From: Pedobacter namyangjuensis
GTDB lineage: Bacteria; Bacteroidota; Bacteroidia; Sphingobacteriales; Sphingobacteriaceae
Direction: 5' to 3'
Assembly: GCF_003313325.1 (NCBI RefSeq)
Contig: NZ_QMHQ01000002.1
Coordinates: forward strand, 806,001 to 870,000
DNA: 64,000 nt
How positions within the stretch are numbered: the first letter of the stretch is position 1; each line of letters begins with the position of its first letter. Shown piece after piece: positions 7,835 through 17,033 of the stretch. The notes below the pieces were generated by a model, which saw only the letters and a program-made list of their open reading frames with translations, did no database searches and was not told the DNA's origin. The position numbers and the translations under genes were made by a program.

Positions 7835-9241
7835 ATGATCAGAACAATAGCAAAAAACGAAATTATATCGGCTTTTCGCAACAAAACGGCTCTATGGCTG
7901 GCCATCATCTTCTACCTGCTGGCTATCGTGGCCGCACTTGGCGGATGGAAGAACTTTAGCACCGCAACCCAGCAGCGGCGGCAGGCCAAGGAAATGTTCA
8001 GGCACCAATGGGTGGAACAACAGGCCAACCCGCATTCCGCTGCGCATTTTGGGACCTACCTTTTCAAACCGTTCACATTCATCAGCCTTTTTGATACGGG
8101 CCTAAACAATTATACGGGAAATACCTATAGGGTCGAAGCACACAACCAGGCCGAAATGAACCATGCCGTAGCTCAGGACTCAGATACCGAAATGCGCTTT
8201 GGCGAGCTGACCATTGCCAGCCTGTTCCAGCTTTTCATGCCACTTTTGATCATATTCCTATGCTTCCGATCTGTATCCGCCGAAAGGGAAAACCAGACCA
8301 TAAAACTGCTGTTTGCCCAAGGGCTCAAACCATCAACTCTATTATGTGGCAAAATTACCGGCAATTACCTGCTTGTTACAGCCATCATACTTCCGGCAAT
8401 GCTTATGATGCTAATTGCCACAGCGATAAGGGAACCAGGCATGCTTGCAAGGATGAGCTATTTCAACCTAGGCTACCTGCTCTATTTCCTTATCCTAACC
8501 GCTGTTTTCGTTGGGATATCGGCCTTGGCCAAAAGCTCAAAAAACGCGTTAATTTCTAGTCTAGGCGTATGGGTCTTATGTTTTGTGATGGCTCCAAGGC
8601 TGGTTGCCGGCTTTTCTTCCCGGCTTTATCCCCTCCCGTCCCGTGGGGAATTCAACAAAATGATCGAGACTGCAAATTCAAAAGGGCTTCAAGGCGACAA
8701 AGACAGAACGGAACGTCAAAAGGACTACCTAAAGGAAGTGCTATCAAGGTACAAGGTGGATAGCGTAAGTCAGCTACCGTTAAATTTCAATGGACTGAGA
8801 ATGCAGTACGGAGAAGATTACCTATCGAAAGTCTATTTGACGATTAATGGACAGGTTGAAGAAAGTATCGGCAAGCAACAGCATATCGAACGCCTTTTTG
8901 GTTTTCTGGACCCTTTTATCGCCATGCAGCAGCTTTCCAGGGCTTTGGCCGGTACGGACTACAATCACCATATCCATTTTCACAAACAAGCGCAAGTGTA
9001 CAGGGATGAGTTTATCCGCAAGCTGAACCTCAATATGGCATATGAGGACAGGAACAATTTAAGGTCCGATTACAAGGTTGGTCCAGCTTTTTTTAAAACC
9101 ATGGAGGATTTCAGCTATAGCCAGCCCGAGGCAAATTGGGCTGGCTGCAAGCACCAGCTTTCTCTTTATGCGCTGCTGTTCTGGCTGGGAATAACGGCTT
9201 TAGCCATTGGTCTGATTTCAAAAAAAATAGCCATCAACTGA
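7835..9241 (+). CDS. ABC-2 type permease, DUF3526-like (subunit A)
   Basis: 468 residues. TM1 is at 20-38 and is followed by a large extracytoplasmic loop (40-140) rich in His and polar residues. Four more TM segments lie at 145-260 (including LTIASLFQLFMPLLIIFLCF and RSVSAERENQTIKLLFAQ, the typical ABC-2 cytoplasmic loop). A second large loop (270-430) and a final TM segment (440-463) follow. The two-loop layout is that of DUF3526/NosY-type permeases. It probably forms a heterodimer with the next gene, starting 1 bp after this stop, powered by the ATPase at 10700. ABC-2 systems generally export or act on envelope substrates, so uptake should not be assumed. Confidence 0.85.
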   Translation: MIRTIAKNEIISAFRNKTALWLAIIFYLLAIVAALGGWKNFSTATQQRRQAKEMFRHQWVEQQANPHSAAHFGTYLFKPFTFISLFDTGLNNYTGNTYRVEAHNQAEMNHAVAQDSDTEMRFGELTIASLFQLFMPLLIIFLCFRSVSAERENQTIKLLFAQGLKPSTLLCGKITGNYLLVTAIILPAMLMMLIATAIREPGMLARMSYFNLGYLLYFLILTAVFVGISALAKSSKNALISSLGVWVLCFVMAPRLVAGFSSRLYPLPSRGEFNKMIETANSKGLQGDKDRTERQKDYLKEVLSRYKVDSVSQLPLNFNGLRMQYGEDYLSKVYLTINGQVEESIGKQQHIERLFGFLDPFIAMQQLSRALAGTDYNHHIHFHKQAQVYRDEFIRKLNLNMAYEDRNNLRSDYKVGPAFFKTMEDFSYSQPEANWAGCKHQLSLYALLFWLGITALAIGLISKKIAIN

Positions 9242-9242
9242 T

Positions 9243-10682
9243 ATGAACTTATTTAAAACCATCTTTCGTTTCGAATGGATACAGCTAAAAAGGCAGTACG
9301 CGCAACTTTTCGCGCTTGCACTTTTCCTGATCATAGGCTGCTACGCGGTATATTCGGGCAGCAGTGTTATCAAACATCAAAAAACAGTAATTGACACCTT
9401 GAACCAGCAGTACAATAGCGACTACGAGCTGGCGGTCAGAAAATTTACCGACACCTTAACGCCCGAAAGCAAAGCACAGGCAGCGAATGCAGGGGTGCCA
9501 CAGGCAATTGATTTTAGGTTACCGCCAGTTGCTTCCAACCAGCCCAAAGGCTTCGCTTCACTTGCTGTTGGCCAACGCGACGTAAATCCCTATTACCAGA
9601 AAGTAAGGTCGCAGGTTGACTTTTTGGATAACGGGAACATGGAACTAAGCAACCCATCGACTTTGTCTGCCGGTAATTTCGATCTCTCCTTTGTACTGGT
9701 CTACCTTCTGCCTTTATTGATCATCACCCTTTGCTATGGCAGCTATGCAGAAGAAAAGGAACAGGGAACCTATGCCCTTTTGACCATACAATCTGCAAGT
9801 ATCTCTAGGATTATGATCTACAAGCTGCTGTTCAGAGCTGCTGTAGTGCTGGTTGTGACTGGTCTGCTTAGTTCGATAGCTTTTATTGCTGCTGAGATCA
9901 TCGGAGCTACCAGTTTAAGCGATATTTTACTGTGGAGCTACATCACCTTGATGTATATTGCCTTTTGGTTCGCTGTCTGCTACTTTTTTATACAGCTGAA
10001 GAACAGTTCCATTGCGACCGCTTTAAAATTGGTGGGCGTTTGGCTATTTTTTCTCATCGCGCTTCCCTCTATCACTAATGCCTATTTGTCCCTTGCTAAT
10101 CCTGTTCCTTTAAGGGCAGACCTGGCTTCCTTTGCCAGGCATGCAGCCGAAGAGGTTTGGGAGACCAAACCCGCAGCGCTTGCAGCTTTGTTCAACAAGA
10201 ACAACCCGCAGTACAACAGCTCCATAAATCCCGCGAAGGACAGTACCCAGAATGGGCAAAGGTTTATAGTTGGCTATTACGATTTACTGGAAAGAAAAGT
10301 ATCCGGCTACGCCAAGGCAATAAACGATGAAATTGAGGCTAGAAATGCTCAGGCGCAGCTGCTGGCGAAATTCAGCCCTAGCGTTACCATGCAATACCTG
10401 TACAATGCCATTGCGCAGAGCGGAAGAGATGGCCACATGGATTTCCAAAGGCAGCTTAGCGTCTTTCAGAAGAAATGGAAACACCATATCTATAGCAGGC
10501 AACTCGCGGAAGTGAACTTCACCAGGGAGGAACTCAAAGACCTGCCGAAATTCACTAAAGCCAACCCAACCAGCAGCACCGAAATCCTAAAAGGTAGCCT
10601 TAGCATTTGGGCAGGGCTGATGCTGTTTTTGCTTCTTGCCAATTGGAACGGCAAAAGGGAATCTTCATCCATCAATCTTTAA
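9243..10682 (+). CDS. ABC-2 type permease, DUF3526-like (subunit B)
   Basis: 479 residues, starting 1 bp after the preceding permease stop (TGA then ATG). It has the same topology: TM1 at about 18-38, an external loop with polar repeats, TM segments near 145-275 (LSFVLVYLLPLLIITLCYGSY, and the cytoplasmic AEEKEQGTYALLTIQSAS loop), a second long loop, and a C-terminal TM near 452-468. It is clearly a distant paralogue of the upstream permease. Both are translationally coupled and followed by their ATPase 17 bp downstream. The substrate is unknown, and the operon context with a TonB receptor and a COG0523 GTPase points to metal homeostasis. Confidence 0.85.
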   Translation: MNLFKTIFRFEWIQLKRQYAQLFALALFLIIGCYAVYSGSSVIKHQKTVIDTLNQQYNSDYELAVRKFTDTLTPESKAQAANAGVPQAIDFRLPPVASNQPKGFASLAVGQRDVNPYYQKVRSQVDFLDNGNMELSNPSTLSAGNFDLSFVLVYLLPLLIITLCYGSYAEEKEQGTYALLTIQSASISRIMIYKLLFRAAVVLVVTGLLSSIAFIAAEIIGATSLSDILLWSYITLMYIAFWFAVCYFFIQLKNSSIATALKLVGVWLFFLIALPSITNAYLSLANPVPLRADLASFARHAAEEVWETKPAALAALFNKNNPQYNSSINPAKDSTQNGQRFIVGYYDLLERKVSGYAKAINDEIEARNAQAQLLAKFSPSVTMQYLYNAIAQSGRDGHMDFQRQLSVFQKKWKHHIYSRQLAEVNFTREELKDLPKFTKANPTSSTEILKGSLSIWAGLMLFLLLANWNGKRESSSINL

Positions 10683-10699
10683 TTTCTAAATAAAAAACT

Positions 10700-11395
10700 A
10701 TGTTACAAGCGATAAATCTTACCAAAACATACAACAGCCACACCGCTCTAAGCAGCCTTGACCTAAATATCGATAAAGGAGAAGTATTTTGTCTTCTGGG
10801 GCAAAACGGAGCGGGCAAGACAACTACGATAAACCTTTTTCTTGGCTTTGCCTCACCGACCAGCGGACAGGCGCTGGTGAACGGCATAGAAGTAGCCAAT
10901 AATGCCGAGCAGGCAAGGAAGCACCTGGCCTACATTCCAGAAGTAGTGATGCTCTATCCTCACCTATCGAGCATGGAAAACCTGGACTTTTTTAGCCGCC
11001 TTGCCGGATTTGAATATACACCGAAACAGCTGCAGGATTTTTTGGCGCGGGTTGGCCTGCAGCATGAAGCGTTCGAGAAAAGAATGGGCGGGCATTCAAA
11101 GGGAATGCGCCAAAAGGTAGGCATTGCCATTGCACTGGCCAAAAACGCCGATGTGCTATTGATGGATGAGCCTACTTCCGGACTGGACCCGAAAGCCACT
11201 GCCGAATTTACCGAACTGGTCAAGGATTTAGGCAAGGAAGGTAAGGCCGTACTGATGGCCACTCACGATATTTTTAATGCGGTTGAGCTTGGAACAACGA
11301 TAGGCATTATGAGACGTGGGGAATTGATCCACCAGATGCCAACTTCAAACCTGATGGCAACAGATGTCCAAAAACTGTACCTGGAAACAATTTAG
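10700..11395 (+). CDS. ABC transporter ATP-binding subunit
   Basis: 231 residues, a complete single nucleotide-binding domain: Walker A GQNGAGKT at 34-41, Q-loop region near 80, signature GHSKGMRQK at 131-139 (the SKGM variant found in ABC-2/NosF-type ATPases), Walker B DVLLMDEP at 151-158, D-loop SGLD, and H-loop His189 in ATHD. It is the motor for the two DUF3526-like permeases just upstream. The stop lies 13 bp before the COG0523 start, so it is in the same operon. Confidence 0.93.
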   Translation: MLQAINLTKTYNSHTALSSLDLNIDKGEVFCLLGQNGAGKTTTINLFLGFASPTSGQALVNGIEVANNAEQARKHLAYIPEVVMLYPHLSSMENLDFFSRLAGFEYTPKQLQDFLARVGLQHEAFEKRMGGHSKGMRQKVGIAIALAKNADVLLMDEPTSGLDPKATAEFTELVKDLGKEGKAVLMATHDIFNAVELGTTIGIMRRGELIHQMPTSNLMATDVQKLYLETI

Positions 11396-11408
11396 AACCG
11401 AGCCTGAT

Positions 11409-12614
11409 ATGAAAAAATTACCTGTTACCGTACTAAGCGGCTTTTTGGGAAGCGGAAAGACAACCCTGCTCAACCATATCCTGCATAACAAAGCCGGACT
11501 TAAGGTTGCTGTTATCGTGAACGATATGAGCGAAGTCAATATCGATGCAAATACAATAAACAATGGCGGCGCATTATCCAGGACAGAGGAAAAACTGGTA
11601 GAAATGAGCAATGGATGCATCTGCTGCACCCTGCGCGAAGACCTGATGGCCGAGGTGGAAAAACTGGCGAAGGAAAACCGTTTTGATTACATCCTGATAG
11701 AAAGCAGCGGGATTTCCGAACCCATCCCTGTTGCCCAAAGCTTTTCTTTTCTCGATCAGGAAAACGGAATAGACCTATCTGGATTCAGTTACGTGGATAC
11801 TATGGTCACCGTAGTGGACTGCTTTAACTTTTCCAGGGATTTTGGAACCGACGAGCGTTTGTCCGATAGGGAACTGACCGATATGGCAGGTGACGACAGG
11901 ACAATCGTCAATCTCCTAACCGAACAACTGGAGTTTGCAAACGTAATTCTTCTTAACAAAACGGATTTGGTCAGCAAAACCGAACTCGGCCTGCTCCAAG
12001 CTGTGGTTACCAGGCTCAATCCCGGTGCAAAAATCATACAGAGCAGCTATTGCGATATCCCGGTCAAAGAGATTATCAGTACAGGGCTTTTTGATTTTGA
12101 TGCCGCATCGCAGTCAGCAGGCTGGATAAAAGAACTGCAAGGGGCACATGTACCCGAAACCGAGGCGTACGGTATATCCTCTTTGGTTTTCAGGAGTAGG
12201 CGACCCTTCCATGCCAAGCGGTTTATGCGGTTTTTGCAGCAAGATTTCCCCTCAAACATCATCAGGTCCAAGGGATTGTTCTATACCGCGGACCAGCAAT
12301 ACCAGGCTATGAATTTTTCACAGGCAGGTGGTTCTTCAAAACTCGAATCCGCTGGCCTGTGGTGGTGCAGCATGCCTTTTGCCGAAAGAATGCAATACAG
12401 TGATTTTGCGATGAAACAGCTCGCAATAGAAGCCAGATGGGACAGAAATTTTGGAGACAGAATGAACGAACTGGTATTTATTGGCCAACAAATGGATAAA
12501 GCCCTTTTGACAAAAGAGCTGAATTCCTGCCTTCTTAACGAAAATGAACTCGCAATCTTTAAAGCGGGCAATTGGCCTGAGGCAAAACTGGAAATGATTA
12601 GCCAGGCCACATAA
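11409..12614 (+). CDS. COG0523 (CobW/ZigA/YciC-like) G3E GTPase, putative metallochaperone
   Basis: I take the ATG at 11409 (401 residues) because the earlier in-frame start at 11364 lies inside the ATPase gene. Walker A GFLGSGKT is at 11-18, the family metal-binding motif GCICC (C70, C72, C73) follows, then NKTD for guanine recognition near 192. A CobW C-terminal domain is marked by [16 protein letters not shown]. Proteins of this family hand Zn or other divalent metals to client enzymes under metal limitation and are often Zur-controlled. That is the main argument for calling the whole operon metal-responsive. Which metal is handled cannot be read from the sequence. Confidence 0.92.
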   Translation: MKKLPVTVLSGFLGSGKTTLLNHILHNKAGLKVAVIVNDMSEVNIDANTINNGGALSRTEEKLVEMSNGCICCTLREDLMAEVEKLAKENRFDYILIESSGISEPIPVAQSFSFLDQENGIDLSGFSYVDTMVTVVDCFNFSRDFGTDERLSDRELTDMAGDDRTIVNLLTEQLEFANVILLNKTDLVSKTELGLLQAVVTRLNPGAKIIQSSYCDIPVKEIISTGLFDFDAASQSAGWIKELQGAHVPETEAYGISSLVFRSRRPFHAKRFMRFLQQDFPSNIIRSKGLFYTADQQYQAMNFSQAGGSSKLESAGLWWCSMPFAERMQYSDFAMKQLAIEARWDRNFGDRMNELVFIGQQMDKALLTKELNSCLLNENELAIFKAGNWPEAKLEMISQAT

Positions 12615-12631
12615 ACTCTCGGGACCAAATA

Positions 12632-12985
12632 ATGATCAATAGCAAAAAGACATACCAAAAGCGATTTGGTGCCATCAAACAGATGGTCGCTATGCTTTTG
12701 CTATGCGCTATTTTTTCCGTTATGGCTGTACAGGTCTTCCATCATCATGGAAACTGTGATGCAAAACATCCCCGGCACAAAACCTCCTATCAAAAGAAGG
12801 CAGAAAACTGCAGTATTTGCGAATACCTTTCAGGTCAGAAAAAACACGAGCACTTTGTTTCAGACCATACTGCACAAACCTATTTTCAGCCTAAGGGCGA
12901 GCCCATATTAAGTACCGTGTCTTTTCCACTTTATGATAAAGTAGCAGCTTCTGTCAGCAGCAGAGGGCCTCCGAGCATCAGCTGA
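12632..12985 (+). CDS. Small His-rich CxxC protein (paralogue 2)
   Basis: 117 residues, 17 bp after the GTPase stop. A membrane or signal segment spans 17-35 (MVAMLLLCAIFSVMAVQVF) and is followed at once by HHHGNCDAKHPRHK, then CSIC (about 60-63), more His residues, and the tail SRGPPSIS. It shares the plan of the proteins at 7297 and 22714 but is internal to the operon and has no palindrome of its own. The density of His and Cys in the extracytoplasmic part supports metal binding at the periplasmic face (inference). Its position directly before the TonB receptor suggests a link to that receptor's cargo. Confidence 0.75.
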   Translation: MINSKKTYQKRFGAIKQMVAMLLLCAIFSVMAVQVFHHHGNCDAKHPRHKTSYQKKAENCSICEYLSGQKKHEHFVSDHTAQTYFQPKGEPILSTVSFPLYDKVAASVSSRGPPSIS

Positions 12986-13067
12986 CCCAATACGCGACGC
13001 CTCTTCCGAAGGTGTCCTTTCCTAATTTTTTCAATTTCAGCAAAGGGAGAAGTCCTTTTATAAAACT

Positions 13068-15803
13068 ATGCAGAAAATCTTCATGTGCATTGTATTTTTC
13101 GCAATGCCCCTAACTGCGCTCTCCCAAAAGGGCAAGACCAGTATCGTCAAAGGAAAAATAATCGAGCAGTCCAGCTCCAAACCTCTATCGGGCGTAGCCG
13201 TACAGGTTCTTGGCACTCAAAGCTTCAGCTTTTCGGGCGATGAGGGCTCCTTTGAACTTAAGGCTAGGCAAGGAGAAAATATCTCCCTAAGCTTTTCGCT
13301 GCTTGGAAAAAAGCCTGTACAATCATCTTTCCTCATTAAAGCCGATACCAATATTGTCATCTATATGGAAACGCTTTCACTTGCACTGGAGGAAGTAGCG
13401 GTAACGGCAACCAGGAGAAGGATCGGCTCCTCATCGGTAATAGACAGAACGGCCATCAAAAGCACCCAGCCGACAAGCCTGGCTGACGCCCTGCAGCTGC
13501 TGCCCGGTCAATTGGCATTGAACCCGGACCTGTCTTCGGCCCAGCAGATCAACATCAGGCAAGTACCCTCAAATACCGATGCTTCCAGGGCGAATGCACT
13601 TGGTACCGCACTTATACTGGATGGGATACCCTTTTCCAACAATGCCAACCTGCAGACCAATGTCAATATCCTAAATTCATCACCTGGAGCACTCGCCCCT
13701 TTCTCCTCGGTAGCAGGCAGGGGAAACGACCTGAGGCAGATTCCGGCAGATCAGATCGAGAGCATAGAAGTTATAAGAGGCGTGCCTTCGGCAAGGTACG
13801 GCGATCTGACAACGGGCGCCATCCTTGTCAATACCAGAGCCGGAGTTTTCAGGCCCCAGCTTACCACACGTATCAATCCAAACCTTGTAGAACAATCGGC
13901 CGGGTTTGGTACAAAACTGAAAGGCAACCAAGGTATTTTAAGTTTCGATGGCAATATCAGCTATTCGGAACAGGATCCAAGAAATACGCTGTCCCATTAC
14001 ACAAGAATAAACACGCAGCTTACCTGGAGCAGGCCCTGGCTAAAAGAGCAATTGTTCACAACCAGCAGGATTGCGCTGTTCAGCAGCCTTGATGATGCAA
14101 AGCAAAATCCCAGCGACCTCCGCTACCAAAGAAAGCTGTACAGCAGCGACAAGGGAATCAGGTTTTCCAGCAGCGGCAAGCTTAACATGGCAAATTCGTG
14201 GTTCTCGCTGCTGAGCTATGATATGGGACTGACCTATGCCAACCAGAAAAGCCTGGTGCAGGAGCTGGTTACCAGAGACCTTTTCCCGGTAAGCGATGCC
14301 ACCACCAACACCACCCAGGTTGGCCGGTATGGAGAATCAGAGTATCTAAGCATTGTAAGTACAGAAGGAAAGCCGATTTCTTTGTACGGAAGGTTGGAGG
14401 GTACTATTTTCCGTTCCGGCCCATTAAATAGATCGGAAAACCAATTTGCGAACCAACTGGTAATCGGAACCGAATACCGATATGATGGAAACAATGGAGC
14501 AGGTCGATTGTTCGACCCGACCCGGCCGCCACGGCAGAACTACAGCATGGGCGACCGGCCAAGGAGCTATTCGGACATTCCTTCCCTGTCACAGCTTTCA
14601 TACTATGCAGAAAACAGGTTAACTACAGATGTAGCTGGCAAAGAGGTCAATCTCAATGCAGGATTAAGATACGACAATGTACAGCCGCAAAGCCCTTTCA
14701 GGGGCAGTTACGGAAATATATTAGCGCCAAGGCTGAACATTGCCATCGAAACCTTTAAAAGCCTAAGGCTGAAAGCAGGTTATGGAATAACCGCAAAAGC
14801 CCCCACCCTTTCCTACATGTATCCGGGCGACAGGTACTTCGATCTTGTGAACTATAATTATTATGCTGCAAATCCGGCAGAACGCCTGGTTGTAATAACG
14901 ACCGTTGTACTGGATGCAAGGAACGAAAAGCTTAAGTCCTACCAAGCAGAAAAATTTGAGCTCGGACTTGATTACCACCACAAGGGTTTTACCGGTTTCC
15001 TTACTGGTTTCCGCGAGGTGACTACAGGTGCATTTGGTACCGACCGAAAGGTTGTCCCTTTAACCGTTGCCAAATTTGAGGCAACGGGATTCCCTACCGG
15101 GCAAGTACCGGTACTACATCCGGTGCCTGTAAGGTACGACCCTTTTTATGCTGCGATGGATATGACCAGCAATAACCGAAGGATAAGCAGCACGGGAATA
15201 GAATTCCAGTTTGATACCCCGCCGATGGCGCAGTTAAATACCCGCTTTAATTTTACAGGTGCCTGGATCCAGACGCAAAGCTATGACGACGGAGATGTAG
15301 CAGATGCGGACAGGGCCGTATTCACCAGTACGACGCCGAAAAGAATTCCCATTTTCCGTTCCGGCTTTGGCAACAAGGGAGAGCGCTTCAATACCAGCGC
15401 AAGGTTCATTACACGCATACCCAAACTCAGGTTTATGGTAAGCGGCCTGATTCAGACCATTTGGAAGGACACCAATAGGAACTTAAATCTCAGTCCTTAC
15501 CCTGTCGGTTACATCGATCAGCAAGGATTGGTTACCTACCTAGATGCCCAGCAGGCGATGGAGGAACAATACGCGGACCTGCGCCGATCCTTTTCCGCCA
15601 ATAATTCGCTAACCGATCATCCACCGGCACTATGGCTGTTCAACCTGAGGGTAACCAAGGAATTCAGAGGTGGAAGCGACCTCTCCTTTTACGTAAACAA
15701 CGTATTATCCGACAGGGGCAATTATTTTAACGCAATTACCCAATCCTATACAAACCGTAACCAAAACCTGTTTTTCGGAGCAGAATTCACAATTAGTCTT
15801 TAA
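13068..15803 (+). CDS. TonB-dependent outer-membrane receptor
   Basis: 911 residues. A signal peptide (about 1-19, ending ALSQ) is followed by a carboxypeptidase-D-regulatory-like domain (25-100, VKGKIIEQSSSKPLSGVAV). A plug domain (about 105-240) contains LQLLPGQLALNPDLSS, ALILDGIP and IESIEVIRGVPSARYGD, then a long 22-strand-type barrel ends in a terminal FTISL strand. It is not a SusC-type protein: there is no SusD partner and the sequence differs. The conserved downstream DUF4876-like lipoprotein and barrel protein suggest a receptor complex. The substrate is probably a metal complex or metallophore, inferred from the COG0523 gene and palindromic promoter of the operon. Confidence 0.92.
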   Translation: MQKIFMCIVFFAMPLTALSQKGKTSIVKGKIIEQSSSKPLSGVAVQVLGTQSFSFSGDEGSFELKARQGENISLSFSLLGKKPVQSSFLIKADTNIVIYMETLSLALEEVAVTATRRRIGSSSVIDRTAIKSTQPTSLADALQLLPGQLALNPDLSSAQQINIRQVPSNTDASRANALGTALILDGIPFSNNANLQTNVNILNSSPGALAPFSSVAGRGNDLRQIPADQIESIEVIRGVPSARYGDLTTGAILVNTRAGVFRPQLTTRINPNLVEQSAGFGTKLKGNQGILSFDGNISYSEQDPRNTLSHYTRINTQLTWSRPWLKEQLFTTSRIALFSSLDDAKQNPSDLRYQRKLYSSDKGIRFSSSGKLNMANSWFSLLSYDMGLTYANQKSLVQELVTRDLFPVSDATTNTTQVGRYGESEYLSIVSTEGKPISLYGRLEGTIFRSGPLNRSENQFANQLVIGTEYRYDGNNGAGRLFDPTRPPRQNYSMGDRPRSYSDIPSLSQLSYYAENRLTTDVAGKEVNLNAGLRYDNVQPQSPFRGSYGNILAPRLNIAIETFKSLRLKAGYGITAKAPTLSYMYPGDRYFDLVNYNYYAANPAERLVVITTVVLDARNEKLKSYQAEKFELGLDYHHKGFTGFLTGFREVTTGAFGTDRKVVPLTVAKFEATGFPTGQVPVLHPVPVRYDPFYAAMDMTSNNRRISSTGIEFQFDTPPMAQLNTRFNFTGAWIQTQSYDDGDVADADRAVFTSTTPKRIPIFRSGFGNKGERFNTSARFITRIPKLRFMVSGLIQTIWKDTNRNLNLSPYPVGYIDQQGLVTYLDAQQAMEEQYADLRRSFSANNSLTDHPPALWLFNLRVTKEFRGGSDLSFYVNNVLSDRGNYFNAITQSYTNRNQNLFFGAEFTISL

Positions 15804-15819
15804 CAATTAAATATATAAA

Positions 15820-17028
15820 ATGAAAACACAGAGATTTACACTTATTCTATTTTTGGCCTTGGCCACTACCATTTGGGGCTGCAAAAAGCGGGAAGGCAAC
15901 CTTGTACAGACAGCTACGGTAAAAATCAATGTCAGCTATCCGGAAACCTATAGCCTAAAGCCAGCGGCCAATACCGAAGTAAAGCTGACCAATAAAGGTA
16001 ACGGAAGTGTGGTTTCGGGTTTTACCAATGCCACCGGTGTAGCCACTTTTTCGGACGTAATTCCAGGTACTTACGACATTTCCGTAAACAAGTCCCTTAG
16101 CGCCGCCGAGTCGCTTACCCTCACCGGCGTATCTCAGGCAATTGTACTCAATGCAGCTAAAAGCGATGCAGTGGTTTCAGCTCCGCAATCCCCAGAAATA
16201 ACCCTGCAGCTTTCCGGATCTGTCGCAGGGAATCTGGTCATCAAGGAAGTTTACTACACGGGCTCTAAAACGCCTGCCGGAGGAACGTACTTTTCCGACC
16301 AGTTTGTAGAGCTCTACAACAACTCCACCGAGGTAATTTATCTTGATGGACTTTGCATAGCTGATATTTATGGCAACGCCGGGCTGATCAACCCAAGTTC
16401 GCTGCCCACCGCTTTCAATACCGACAATACCAGCAGCTATGCAGGCAATGTCTGGAGAATTCCAGGAACGGGAAAGCAGCGCCCTTTGGCTCCGGGCGAA
16501 AGTATAATCATCGCCCAGGACGGGGTAAACCACAGGGAGGCAACCCTCAACCCTAACTCTCCGGTAGACCTCTCCAAAGCCGACTGGGAAACCTACAACG
16601 AAAGACCCGACAACCGCGACGCCGATGCACCTGGTGTTCCAAACCTTGAAAAGCTGTATTTTACTGGTGGCTTTGATTGGCTGCTAAGCGTTTTCGGACC
16701 TAGCTTGGTCATCTTCAGAACAGACGATTTCAGTAAACTGACCCTGTCCAACATCCCTGGCAGCACCAGCGCTACAACCTATGTCAAAATTCCGAACGCT
16801 TTGGTAATCGACAGTTTCCAGGCATTGAAAGATGCATCAAGCGGAAGCTTCAAACGTTTACCTGTGGCCATCGACGCGGGCTTTGTCTTTGCAACCGATA
16901 CCTACACCGGCGAAAGCTTTAGAAGAAAAATAAGCACTACAATCAATGGAAGAAGAGTGCTGCAGGACACCAACAACAGTGGCGAGGATTTTCAGAAGTT
17001 GAGCACACCAACTCCTAGGGGATTTTAA
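15820..17028 (+). CDS. DUF4876-like lipoprotein (receptor-associated)
   Basis: 402 residues, 16 bp after the receptor. A lipoprotein signal (ATTIWGC) places the lipidated Cys at 21. Residues 33-125 form a beta-sandwich resembling carboxypeptidase-regulatory domains (VKLTNKGNGSVVSGFTNATG). Residues 140-300 carry a lamin-tail-like module (NLVIKEVYYTGSK, then QFVELYNNSTEVIYLDGL, then RPLAPGESIIIAQDGV). That combination is what I recognise as DUF4876. Being lipidated and adjacent to the receptor, it probably sits at the outer membrane and helps capture ligand, in the way SusD-type proteins serve SusC, but by a different fold (inference). Confidence 0.8.
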   Translation: MKTQRFTLILFLALATTIWGCKKREGNLVQTATVKINVSYPETYSLKPAANTEVKLTNKGNGSVVSGFTNATGVATFSDVIPGTYDISVNKSLSAAESLTLTGVSQAIVLNAAKSDAVVSAPQSPEITLQLSGSVAGNLVIKEVYYTGSKTPAGGTYFSDQFVELYNNSTEVIYLDGLCIADIYGNAGLINPSSLPTAFNTDNTSSYAGNVWRIPGTGKQRPLAPGESIIIAQDGVNHREATLNPNSPVDLSKADWETYNERPDNRDADAPGVPNLEKLYFTGGFDWLLSVFGPSLVIFRTDDFSKLTLSNIPGSTSATTYVKIPNALVIDSFQALKDASSGSFKRLPVAIDAGFVFATDTYTGESFRRKISTTINGRRVLQDTNNSGEDFQKLSTPTPRGF

Positions 17029-17033
17029 CGGCA

